This document shows, one piece after another, positions 8,647-16,617 of a DNA stretch of 64,000 bases (within the stretch, counting starts at the first letter, position 1; every line of letters begins with the position of its first letter). The notes beneath the pieces are model-generated. The model had not been told where the DNA came from. It was given only the letters and a program-made list of their open reading frames with translations, and did no database searches. The position numbers were made by a program, and so were the translations under genes. The stretch comes from Microthrixaceae bacterium (GTDB taxonomy: Bacteria > Actinomycetota > Acidimicrobiia > Acidimicrobiales > Microtrichaceae). The stretch is from contig JAMLGJ010000016.1 of NCBI GenBank assembly GCA_023958095.1, positions 1 through 64,000 of the forward strand, given 5' to 3'.

Positions 8647-9790
8647 CCTCGATGCCGTTCATCCGGGCGAGGGTCCGCAGCATCACCTCGTCCGCGCCTC
8701 CACCTATCGACCAGAGCCTCGTGTCGCGATAGAACCGGGCGGGCCACAGTTCCTCCACGTAGCCCATCCCCCCGTGGTACTGCACCGCCAGGTCCGCGAC
8801 CCTGCGGCCCAGTCGTGCCGCGGAGAGCTTCGCAACCGTTGCCTCACGGGTGAAGTCCTCGCCACGGTTCGCCTTGGCAACCGTCACCCAGTTGTGGTGG
8901 CGGTTCAACTCGAGCTCCGCCTGCAGTTCCGCGAGTTCGTACTGGAGGTGCTGGTTCGCCAGCAGGGGGGCTCCGAAGGCCTTGCGCTCCTTGAGGTAGT
9001 GCACGGTGCGTTGCAGGGCGAGTTCCGACGCACCCACCATCTGGTAGGCGGCGATCATCCGTTCGTCCTGGAACTGGGTCATCTGCTGCTGGAAACCCCG
9101 TCCGGCCTCACCGATGGTGTTCTCCACGGGTACCCGGCAGTCGTCGAAGGACAACTCGGCGGTGTCGGATCCGCGCATGCCCAACTTGTCGAGCTTCCGG
9201 CTGACCGAGAACCCCGGCGTGTCGGTCGGCAGCACGACCTGCGACATCCCCTTGTAGCCGGGCTCGTCGGAGGTGCGCACCAGCAGGCACAGCCAGTCGG
9301 CCTGGGTACCGCTGGTGATCCACATCTTGGTGCCGTTGATCACCCACTCGTCGCCGTCCCTCACCGCCCGGGTGCGGATGCCGGCCACGTCGGATCCGGC
9401 GTCGGGCTCGGACACCGCTATGGAGGTGACCATGTCACCCGCGACCGCCGGACGCAGGTACTTCTCGCGCAACGCGTCGGAGCCGTAGCGGTGCAGCGCG
9501 GGGGTGGCCATGTCGGTCTGAACGGAGATGGCCATCGCCACCCCGAGCGAGGCGGAACGTCCGAGTTCCTCCCCGAGGATCATCTTGTAGGTGTGATCCG
9601 AACCGCCACCGCCCCAGCGCTCGTCGTAGGTCAGCCCGAGCAGCCCGAGGTCGCCGAGCTTCTTGAACAGCTCATGGGCCGGGAACGTGCCGTCGGCCTC
9701 CCACTTGTCGGCGTTCGGATCGATCTCGCGGGTCACGAACTCTCGGACCGTCGCCCTGAACATCTCGTGGTCGTCGGTGAATTCGAGCAT
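8639..9790 (-). CDS. Acyl-CoA dehydrogenase
   Basis: A 383-residue FAD enzyme for alpha,beta-dehydrogenation of an acyl-CoA, in the standard three-domain fold. The start at 9790 has AGGAG at good spacing and gives the usual opening (LEFTDDHEMFRATVREFV). The two family signatures are present: AVSEPDAGSDVAGIRT in the middle and the C-terminal QYHGGMGYVEELWPARFYRD. A Glu in that second segment is the candidate catalytic base. Chain-length specificity cannot be read. It is coupled to kup and divergent from an AGPS-like flavoenzyme. Confidence 0.94.
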   Translation of the reverse strand: MLEFTDDHEMFRATVREFVTREIDPNADKWEADGTFPAHELFKKLGDLGLLGLTYDERWGGGGSDHTYKMILGEELGRSASLGVAMAISVQTDMATPALHRYGSDALREKYLRPAVAGDMVTSIAVSEPDAGSDVAGIRTRAVRDGDEWVINGTKMWITSGTQADWLCLLVRTSDEPGYKGMSQVVLPTDTPGFSVSRKLDKLGMRGSDTAELSFDDCRVPVENTIGEAGRGFQQQMTQFQDERMIAAYQMVGASELALQRTVHYLKERKAFGAPLLANQHLQYELAELQAELELNRHHNWVTVAKANRGEDFTREATVAKLSAARLGRRVADLAVQYHGGMGYVEELWPARFYRDTRLWSIGGGADEVMLRTLARMNGIEGA

Positions 9791-9906
9791 CGCCACTCCT
9801 TGCCGTCTCACCCGCGCCGAGGGGGACGGCGCGGCTCGTGTGACGCTACTGCGGGACGGCCTCGGGGACAGCCTCCGGGCGGGTGGCCCCGTGGCAGGAT
9901 TGGGCG

Positions 9907-11535
9907 GTGGTGGAATCCGCACCTGCGAGACAGCGATCCTGGTGGGGCTGGGGCTGGGCCGACCAGGCCCTCCGGGCATCCGAGATCGATGCCCTGGCGC
10001 CCCTCGTCGCAGCCCAGCTGGACACTGCGGTGCAACGTCGCGATCCGGTGCGGGTTGGCGACCTGGATCTGCGCAGACCGCGCATCGAAGCACCCGCCGC
10101 GTTGCGGCGGATCTGTTCGACCGACCCACGGGAAAGGGCGGGCCACGCCTACGGGAAGTCGTTCCGTGACGTCGTACGGGCGTTCCACGGCGAAGTCGCC
10201 GCGCCACCTGACGTGGTCGCGCGGCCCGGCGACGAGACCGAGCTCGCCTCGCTGCTCGACTGGTGTGGCTCGAATGACGTGGCGGTGGTCCCCTACGGCG
10301 CAGGTTCCTCGGTGGTGGGCGGCGTGGAGACAGGCGGGAAGTGGGCCGAGGGCTACCGAGCCGTCGTGTCGGTCGACCTCGGGGGCATCTCGGGGGTGCT
10401 CGAGGTGGACCGGACCTCACGTGCGGCACGCATCGCGGGCGGGACCACCGGTCCTGACATCGAGGCCCAGCTGAGGCCGCACGGACTCACCCTCCGCCAC
10501 TACCCGCAGTCCTTCGAGTTCTCCACCCTCGGCGGCTGGATCGCGACGCGCTCGGGAGGCCACTTCGCCACGAACCGCACCCACATCGAGGACTTCGTGG
10601 AATCGACACGGCTGCTCACCCCGTCGGGTCCGATGGAGTCTCGCAGGCTGCCCGGTTCGGGGGCCGGCCCTTCCCCGGACCGTCTAGTCGCCGGTTCCGA
10701 GGGGATACTCGGAGTGATCACGGAAGCGTGGATGCGCCTCCAGGAGCGTCCTGTTCACAAGGCGAGCGCATCTGTGCGCTTCGCGGACTTCGATGCCGGG
10801 GTCGAGGCCTGCAGACGCCTCGGGCAGGGTTCGCTCTGGCCCACCAACTGCCGCCTGCTCGACCCATCGGAAGCGGCTGCGAACGCCGGGGGCAGCGGTG
10901 AGGCGATCCTGGTTCTCGGCTTCGAGTCGGCCCACGAGCCGGTCGATGGGCCCATGGCTCTGGCACTCGAGTGTTGTGCGGACGCGGGTGGCGATGTGGG
11001 TGCCGGCGTCCGTGTGCGTGAGCAGGGCACCGGCGAGGGTGGCGACGGCCCCGTCGATGCGGCCGACGCCTGGCGATCCTCGTTCATGCGGGCCCCGTAC
11101 CTCCGCGACGCGATGGTTGCGCTCGGATGCATCGCTGAGACCTTCGAGACCGCGGTCACCTGGGACCGCTTCGCGGACCTGCACCACTCGGTGACCTCGA
11201 CCGCGGAGGCCTCACTGCGCTCGGTGTGCGGAGGCGGAACGGTGAGCTGCCGGTTCACCCACGTCTACCCCGACGGCGCTGCACCCTATTTCACCGTGCT
11301 CGCAGCCTCACGCCACGGTGAGCAGCTCGCCATGTGGGATGAGGTCAAGTCCGCTGTGAGCGAGGCCATCATCGACGCCGGGGGGACCATCACCCACCAC
11401 CACGCGGTGGGCCGCGACCACAGGCAGGCCTACGACCGCCAGCGCCCGGAGCTGTTCGCCCAGGCCCTTTCCGCAGCGCGACGGACGCTCGATCCACAGG
11501 GGGTCATGAACCCGGGTGTGCTGGTCGATCCCTGA
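9907..11535 (+). CDS. FAD-binding oxidase, alkylglycerone-phosphate synthase-like
   Basis: About 542 residues of the VAO/PCMH flavoprotein family. The FAD segment VVPYGAGSSVVGG and the stretch YPQSFEFSTLGGWIATRSGGH are close to those of alkyldihydroxyacetone-phosphate synthase, the ether-lipid enzyme. The C-terminal domain contains a histidine cluster (THHHAVG) like the one that holds substrate in that enzyme, and ends in LDPQGVMNPGVL. Ether-lipid synthesis is an inference; the homologous D-lactate/glycolate dehydrogenases are alternatives. GTG at 9907, 9910 or 9883 are all possible; 9907 follows a GGA at reasonable distance. Confidence 0.85.
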   Translation: MVESAPARQRSWWGWGWADQALRASEIDALAPLVAAQLDTAVQRRDPVRVGDLDLRRPRIEAPAALRRICSTDPRERAGHAYGKSFRDVVRAFHGEVAAPPDVVARPGDETELASLLDWCGSNDVAVVPYGAGSSVVGGVETGGKWAEGYRAVVSVDLGGISGVLEVDRTSRAARIAGGTTGPDIEAQLRPHGLTLRHYPQSFEFSTLGGWIATRSGGHFATNRTHIEDFVESTRLLTPSGPMESRRLPGSGAGPSPDRLVAGSEGILGVITEAWMRLQERPVHKASASVRFADFDAGVEACRRLGQGSLWPTNCRLLDPSEAAANAGGSGEAILVLGFESAHEPVDGPMALALECCADAGGDVGAGVRVREQGTGEGGDGPVDAADAWRSSFMRAPYLRDAMVALGCIAETFETAVTWDRFADLHHSVTSTAEASLRSVCGGGTVSCRFTHVYPDGAAPYFTVLAASRHGEQLAMWDEVKSAVSEAIIDAGGTITHHHAVGRDHRQAYDRQRPELFAQALSAARRTLDPQGVMNPGVLVDP

Positions 11536-11563
11536 CGCCCCGCTCGAGGTGCCCGACCGTGAC

Positions 11564-12547
11564 TCACGGCGCCTTGACGGCCACGGTGACCGGGAAGGCA
11601 TCAGGATCCCACTCCCTGCCCCGTGAATCCTCGAGTCCGACGATGGTCAGCCTGATCGCGCTGACGCTGTCGTCGCCCGAACGGCGATAGCGCTTGCTGC
11701 GGATCACGGCCCGGCCGTCGCCGTCGGTCTTCTTGGTGACGTCCGGGGCGTCGACCCATTCCCCGTCGGAATCGAGGTACTCGACCTCCACGACGACCCG
11801 GGTTCCCTTCAGCTTGCCCCCGTCGCGATCCCGCAGCTGCACCACGCCCTCCGCGTACCACTTGGTGCTCCCCTTCCGGACCGACTTCTCCGAGATCCAC
11901 TCGGTGGTGAGCCCCCCGAGCGGCTCCGTGGTGGTCGTGGTCGTGGGAGCTGTGGTGGTCGGGGGCACGGTGGTCGTCGTCGTGGTCGTGGTCGTGGTGC
12001 TGGTCGTCGTGGTCGTCGAGGGGGCCGTCGTCGTGGTTGCCTCCGGGAAATCGCACGGTGTCGAGGTGGGCACCGGAACCTCCCCGGAGTCGGTGTCCCA
12101 ATCGGTCGTCGTGGCCACCTGATCGCCCTCGAGGTCCTGGAAGACCACCAACGCCGACAGGCTGGATGCTCCGCTCCCGGACGCGGGCGCTGCAAGGTAG
12201 CCGATCACCCTCGATCCCTCGCCGCAGCTCTTCGCCAGGTCGGGGTAGCCCCGGCAGGTCACCTCCACGACGACACCGTCGAGTGTGACGGCCAGCGTCT
12301 CACAGGCGCCGTTGCTTCCAACGGTGGGATCCTGCACCGCTGTGGCCACTGCCACCTCGATGGCCGATTCGGCGGCGTAGGCCTCATCGCGCTGCTCGGA
12401 AGCTTCGGCCGAGACGCGCAGCCCGGTGAAGGCCAGGCCGAGAACAGCGGGTACCACCGCCGCCACGAACGCCATGAACGCGAGCACCACCACCAGCGAG
12501 GCGCCCTGCTGGCCGCGGCCGGCCCGGAACGTTTGCGCGGCCCTCAC
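11564..12547 (-). CDS. PilX-like pilus-associated protein with poly-Thr linker
   Basis: 327 residues, last of a three-gene pilin-like operon; its start overlaps the preceding stop by 4 nt. The N-terminus has a basic leader, a Gly, then ASLVVVLAFMAFVAAVV, resembling class III/PilX-like pilin leaders but without the Glu at mature position 5. A cysteine-containing globular segment follows, then a Pro/Thr linker (about 168-210) and a C-terminal beta-rich domain of about 110 residues that looks immunoglobulin-like (VVVEVEYLDSDGEW and following strands). It probably sits on the cell surface. No closer family was recognised. Confidence 0.65.
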   Translation of the reverse strand: MRAAQTFRAGRGQQGASLVVVLAFMAFVAAVVPAVLGLAFTGLRVSAEASEQRDEAYAAESAIEVAVATAVQDPTVGSNGACETLAVTLDGVVVEVTCRGYPDLAKSCGEGSRVIGYLAAPASGSGASSLSALVVFQDLEGDQVATTTDWDTDSGEVPVPTSTPCDFPEATTTTAPSTTTTTSTTTTTTTTTTVPPTTTAPTTTTTTEPLGGLTTEWISEKSVRKGSTKWYAEGVVQLRDRDGGKLKGTRVVVEVEYLDSDGEWVDAPDVTKKTDGDGRAVIRSKRYRRSGDDSVSAIRLTIVGLEDSRGREWDPDAFPVTVAVKAP

Positions 12548-13032
12548 CGGCGCCTCTTGATGATCTGCATCGTCTCGGCGCGCCCCGACGGGGTCGAGAC
12601 GGCGAGCTCGATCTGCTGGAGTCCCGGGTCCACCTCCGGGCAGCCTCCCGACGACTGCGCCGCCACCGCGGATTCGGCCCTGAATGCCTTCTGCTCACCC
12701 GGTACCGGCGGCTCGATGAAGGTGATCGTGGCCTCGACGGTGCCGTATCCGTCCTGTTCGGGCAGGTCCCCGTAGTCGCCGTGGCCCTTGCAGCCCGCCA
12801 GCTCCACGTACTCGCTGTCAGGTCCCAGCAGCGTCTCGGCGGCGTTCCGGAGCATCGCACCGGCCACGGCCGACTCGCGCTGCTGGACCGACGAGCCGAG
12901 GGCGACCTGGAGCCCGCCGTAGGTCGCCGCCACGACGACCGACAGGATCACGATCGACAGGAGTGACTCGATGAGTCCTTCACCCCGCTGACCGCGGACG
13001 CGCCCGGATGCCGCGGTGCGATCAGTCATCAC
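12544..13032 (-). CDS. Type IV pilin-like minor pseudopilin
   Basis: 162 residues. After a polar 18-residue leader comes RG|EGLIESLLSIVILSVVVAA, which fits prepilin peptidase processing: Gly at -1, Glu at mature +5, then a hydrophobic helix. The short globular domain has three cysteines, one in LAGCKGHGDYGDL and one in SSGGCPEVDPG, that could form a disulfide. It overlaps both neighbours (11 nt upstream, 4 nt downstream), so the three products are probably made together. A minor pilin or pseudopilin role is inferred from the leader and the operon. Confidence 0.72.
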   Translation of the reverse strand: MMTDRTAASGRVRGQRGEGLIESLLSIVILSVVVAATYGGLQVALGSSVQQRESAVAGAMLRNAAETLLGPDSEYVELAGCKGHGDYGDLPEQDGYGTVEATITFIEPPVPGEQKAFRAESAVAAQSSGGCPEVDPGLQQIELAVSTPSGRAETMQIIKRRR

Positions 13033-14401
13033 CGACCACCACCTTCGTGTTGCCCGACATGGCCACCGAGCGGGTCACGATCCGCTCCGCCACCACCCGG
13101 GAACTCCCACTGAGTGCCAGGTGCTGGCCCGAGCCGTGCAGCACTCCGTGTTCGACCTCCAACGATGCGTTGCCGGACAGCGCCAGCGAGGAAGGCACTG
13201 TCGGGTTCTGCAGCATGGCGATCCCGGCCCAGGTGCCGCTCTTGGGTGGGGAGAGCTCGAGTTCGCTGCTGCCGCCGACGTTGAACGAGCCGTTCTCGGA
13301 ATACAGCATCACTCCCTCCCCCGAGAGGCTGCCCCAAGACATGGAGAGGCCGGCGCGGAGGATGTAGACACCCGGTTCGAGTTCGTAGTCGCCGATTCCA
13401 TTCGGGGCACTCGGGAAGTTGGAGGTGTACACCCCGGGCTTGCACACGGCCTTGCGTCCGTCCGCCTCACAGCCCGTGCGCACGGGCTGACCCGAGGAGT
13501 CGGGAACCGGCAGGCCCGCAAAGGGGTCCTGGAGCGCATCGGCGTAGGACTCGGGTTGCTTGTTCGCGAACTTCGCGCAGCCGGCGCAGGTGGCGGGCCA
13601 CTGGATGCCGAAGGTGCCCTCGACCTGTATCCGGGGGTTGCCGCTTGTGCTGATGCCCTCACCTCCCGATCCCCGGTTGAAGTAGGCCTCCCCTTCGACG
13701 ACGAACGTGGGTGAGCCACTCATGGCCAGCGGTGTGCCCGATCCGCCCAGCGCGAGGAAGGCCGGGTTCCGCACCGGGGCCGGTGGCGTGGTGGTCGTGG
13801 TCGTCGTCGTGGTCGTCGTCGTGGTCGTGGTCGTGGTCGTCGTGGTGGTCGGTGGGGGCTCGGGCTCCCCGGTGCGCCGGGTGCCGAGAACCTCGAGTAC
13901 CGCTCCGTCGGAGCCGACCAGCTCGAGAAGGATCCGACGCGGCGCCGTGCCGTCCACACACTCCGAGTCGTCGCAGAACACACGCGGCTCACGCGACAAC
14001 CCGCGTGCCAGCTCCTGGGAGCCTGTCACCCGACCGTCCGACCCGCAGGTGACACGCACCAGCCGGCCGTCGTCGTTGCCGGCGAACCGGTACTCCACTC
14101 CGGTGCCTCGGGCGCCGGCGGCCAGGCCGACCACCCGCACCGAGGAGTCCTCGGAGCTGCACACCGGCGCCACCCCGGTCGAACCCTGCACATCTGCGGC
14201 GAAGAGCATCTGCACCAACTGGGCGTCAACCGCCTGGTTGGTCACCTCGGATGCGGTGTCCTTGATGCCGATGACACCGGCGAACCCCAACGAGGTCACT
14301 CCCACGCCGATGAGCGCGACGATGGCCAGCGAGACCAGCACCTCGATGAGTGTGAATCCGCCCGAGCCGAGGTTCGCCCGGGCGCCAACAACCGCCTTCA
14401 C
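13022..14401 (-). CDS. Prepilin-like protein with poly-Thr linker and repeat domain
   Basis: 459 residues, first gene of the pilin-like operon. The leader has the canonical type IV prepilin site GG|FTLIEVLVSLAIVALIG (cleavage after residue 15). A pilin-like domain with several cysteines runs to about 180, then an almost pure Thr linker (about 185-206). The C-terminal 250 residues contain a recurring pattern, L/M-S-G-x-x-x-hydrophobic-x-V-E, at about 225, 251, 374, 407, 429 and 447, suggesting a beta-solenoid. The ATCAGCAKF stretch may bind metal or form disulfides. No prepilin peptidase, assembly ATPase or platform gene lies in the window. Confidence 0.75.
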   Translation of the reverse strand: MKAVVGARANLGSGGFTLIEVLVSLAIVALIGVGVTSLGFAGVIGIKDTASEVTNQAVDAQLVQMLFAADVQGSTGVAPVCSSEDSSVRVVGLAAGARGTGVEYRFAGNDDGRLVRVTCGSDGRVTGSQELARGLSREPRVFCDDSECVDGTAPRRILLELVGSDGAVLEVLGTRRTGEPEPPPTTTTTTTTTTTTTTTTTTTTTPPAPVRNPAFLALGGSGTPLAMSGSPTFVVEGEAYFNRGSGGEGISTSGNPRIQVEGTFGIQWPATCAGCAKFANKQPESYADALQDPFAGLPVPDSSGQPVRTGCEADGRKAVCKPGVYTSNFPSAPNGIGDYELEPGVYILRAGLSMSWGSLSGEGVMLYSENGSFNVGGSSELELSPPKSGTWAGIAMLQNPTVPSSLALSGNASLEVEHGVLHGSGQHLALSGSSRVVAERIVTRSVAMSGNTKVVVGDD

Positions 14402-14490
14402 AAGTCCACGCTACAGAGGTCCCCTCGGTTTCCAACCGTGACGGATGCCACCGACGACGCCCGTGGCTGTGCGGTGGCTACCGTTCGGGG

Positions 14491-14997
14491 ATGGACCTGG
14501 ATGCCGACCTCGTCAACAGGGTCACCTGGAAGATCCCCAACGCGCTGGCGCTGGTTGGCTCACGCTCGGGTGAGGAGTGGAACGCCATGACCACCAGCTG
14601 GATCACCCAGCTGTCGATGGACCCGGTGATCATCGGGGTGGCCGTCGACAACACGGCGGTGACCCACAGGCTGATCTCCGAGGGTGGATCCTTCAGCGTC
14701 AACCTCTGGGATGCCACCGACACAAAGGTGTTCGTCAAGTTCTCCAAGCCGGCGCGTCACGAGGAGGGCACCCTGAACGGCCGGGAGGTACGCGAGGAGG
14801 CCACCGGTGCGCCGATCTTCGCAGAGGCGATCGCATGGCTCGACTGCGAGCTGCGCAGCAGCACCGACTTCGGCACCCACACACTCTTCGCCGGTGAGCT
14901 GGTCGCCGCGGGGATACATGACGACGACGCACGCGCCGCTGCCATGAGCGACACGCGCATGAAGTACGGCGGCGTCCCCCGGGGCGGCCACCGCTAG
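14491..14997 (+). CDS. Flavin reductase-like FMN-binding domain protein
   Basis: 168 residues of the flavin reductase-like (FMN-binding split barrel) family. The opening VTWKIPNALALVGSRSGEEWNAMTTSW carries the family pattern of a small residue cluster followed by N-x-M-T-x-S-W, where FMN phosphate is held. Later strands include FSVNLWD and FAGELVAAG. Members reduce free flavin for a monooxygenase or act alone; no partner oxygenase adjoins. The C-terminus (MKYGGVPRGGHR) resembles the tail seen in related proteins. Confidence 0.85.
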   Translation: MDLDADLVNRVTWKIPNALALVGSRSGEEWNAMTTSWITQLSMDPVIIGVAVDNTAVTHRLISEGGSFSVNLWDATDTKVFVKFSKPARHEEGTLNGREVREEATGAPIFAEAIAWLDCELRSSTDFGTHTLFAGELVAAGIHDDDARAAAMSDTRMKYGGVPRGGHR

Positions 14998-15033
14998 GGC
15001 TGCGCGGGGCACTCCCCCGGGCTGACGCGGCCC

Positions 15034-16041
15034 TCAGGACAGTGCGTCGGCGATCCTCTCGGCGTTCGTCTGCACCATCGCGACGTAGGTCTCGCCACCG
15101 TCGGGACCGAGCGACTCGCTGAAGAGCTCCACGACCGCCACCTCACCGGCCTCCGCGGCGAGCGCCTCTGCCAGCTGGTTGGGTGCCGATGTGTCGGCGA
15201 ACACCGCCGGGACTCCCTCGGCCTCGATCAGCTCCGCGAGTTCGTCCAGGGCGGCTGCGTCGGCCTCGGACTGCGTTGACTGCGGCAGGATCACACCGGC
15301 CACCTCGAAGCCGTAGCGGTCGGCGAAGTAGCCGAACACCTCGTGGTTCGTGATGAGCACCCGGTTCTCCTCCGGGATGGCGGCGAGGGTGGTCTCGACC
15401 TCCGCGTCGAGGTCCTCGAGTTCGGCGATGTACTCATCGGCCGAGCTGCGCACCTCATCGGTGTCCAGCGCCGGCACCGCCTCGAGGATGCACTCGGTCA
15501 GACCCTCGGCCGCCACCGCCATTCGGGCGGGGTCGGTGAAGAAGTGGGGGTCCACACCCTCATGTTCGTGCTCATGCTCCTCGTCGGAGTGCTCCTCGTC
15601 GGAATGATCGTGGTCATCGGAGGCGAACTCGATCGTCTCCACCGAGTCGATCGCCACGCACACGGGAGTGCCCCCGCTCTCGACGGACTCGATGATGTCC
15701 TCCAGACCCTCCTCGAAGCCGGCTCCGTTGGTGACGATCACATCGGCCTTGGTCATCGAGTCGACCTGTTGTGCCGAGGCCTGGAACTCGTGGGGGTCCG
15801 CCCCTGCCGGCATGACGGTCTCGACCTCGGCCGCATCGCCCAGCATGTTCGACACGACGTCACCGAGGATGTTCGTGGTCACCACCACCCTCGGCAGGTC
15901 ACCCGAGCCCTGCCCGGACTCCGCGGAGTCATCGGAATCGCTTCCGCAGGCAGCACCCAGCAGTGCTGCAGCACCGAGCACCGCGAGCATCGAGGCGAAC
16001 AGGCCGAACCGGGAATCAGAATAAGAACCGCTCTTGCGCAT
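15034..16041 (-). CDS. znuA: Zinc ABC transporter substrate-binding lipoprotein
   Basis: A 335-residue lipoprotein of the cluster A-I (ZnuA/TroA) family. The signal peptide ends in a lipobox (GAAC, about residue 32). An early strand VVVTTNILGDVVSNM, then AGADPHEFQAS supplies the first metal His, and a loop at about 180-205 is packed with His, Asp and Glu (DDHDHSDEEHSDEEHEHEHEG), typical of zinc chaperoning. VDPHFFTDP and ITNHEVFGYFADRYG give further ligands. It is divergent from a Fur/Zur-type regulator, which supports zinc. No znuB or znuC gene lies beside it. Confidence 0.92.
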   Translation of the reverse strand: MRKSGSYSDSRFGLFASMLAVLGAAALLGAACGSDSDDSAESGQGSGDLPRVVVTTNILGDVVSNMLGDAAEVETVMPAGADPHEFQASAQQVDSMTKADVIVTNGAGFEEGLEDIIESVESGGTPVCVAIDSVETIEFASDDHDHSDEEHSDEEHEHEHEGVDPHFFTDPARMAVAAEGLTECILEAVPALDTDEVRSSADEYIAELEDLDAEVETTLAAIPEENRVLITNHEVFGYFADRYGFEVAGVILPQSTQSEADAAALDELAELIEAEGVPAVFADTSAPNQLAEALAAEAGEVAVVELFSESLGPDGGETYVAMVQTNAERIADALS

Positions 16042-16047
16042 CTCGCC

Positions 16048-16075
16048 ATAGTAGACCCACGGTCACGCCACGCAA
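16048..16075 (-). promoter_or_regulatory. Candidate znuA promoter
   Basis: On the minus strand TTGCGT (16070-16075) and TACTAT (16048-16053) are 16 bp apart, and the znuA ATG begins 7 nt past the -10 box. A transcript from here would be nearly leaderless, consistent with the lack of a good Shine-Dalgarno. I could not identify a convincing Zur palindrome by eye. Confidence 0.35.
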
Positions 16076-16146
16076 GCACGGCCCACGGTGGGCCGCGCAT
16101 GTCAGGGGTCAGCGGGTCGCGGATCCGACCCCTGTACCCTCGTGCC

Positions 16147-16590
16147 ATGCCATCCGAACAGCTGCACGAGTTGGTGTCCATGCGACTCCGGCAAGCTGGT
16201 CAGCGCTACACCGACAAGCGACGATCACTGGTCGACATCCTCGCCGAGTGCGAGCGGCCGGTCACGATCCACCAGATCATCGAGCGCGAACCCTCGATCC
16301 CCCAGAGCTCCGCGTACAGGAACATCTCGGTGCTCGAGGACGCACGGGCGGTGACCCGCATCGTCACCTCCGGCGACTACGCCCGATTCGAGCTGGCACA
16401 GGAACTGACCGAACACCACCACCACCTGATCTGCACGATCTGCGGTGAGGTGAGCGACTTCACCCTGACCTCCGCTTTCGAGGACGACCTCGACAAGCGC
16501 CTCGAGAAGGCATCACGCGAGCAGGGGTTCGCGGCCAGGGATCACCGCCTCGACGTGCTGGGCACCTGCGCACGCTGCGACTCGGCATAG
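16147..16590 (+). CDS. Fur-family metalloregulator, probably Zur
   Basis: 147 residues with the Fur fold. A winged helix (about 10-75) ends in SSAYRNISVLEDARAV, the DNA-reading helix and following turn. The hinge and metal site follow as HHHHLICTICGEVSDF, with a first CxxC, and the protein ends in CARCDSA, a second CxxC that binds structural zinc. The adjacent divergent znuA, with only about 105 bp between starts, argues for zinc sensing (Zur) over iron. ATG at 16147 was chosen because upstream in-frame sequence does not resemble the family. Confidence 0.9.
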   Translation: MPSEQLHELVSMRLRQAGQRYTDKRRSLVDILAECERPVTIHQIIEREPSIPQSSAYRNISVLEDARAVTRIVTSGDYARFELAQELTEHHHHLICTICGEVSDFTLTSAFEDDLDKRLEKASREQGFAARDHRLDVLGTCARCDSA

Positions 16591-16617
16591 CAGCACCCAA
16601 CCGGGCGGGTGTCGGGG

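Noticed and set aside
13780-13860. Poly-valine open frame opposite the poly-Thr tract
   Set aside because: Direct complement of the Thr codons in a real gene; not a separate protein.
16042-16146. A Zur box between znuA and the regulator
   Set aside because: No clear palindrome of the expected kind found by eye; only a promoter-like pair is reported.
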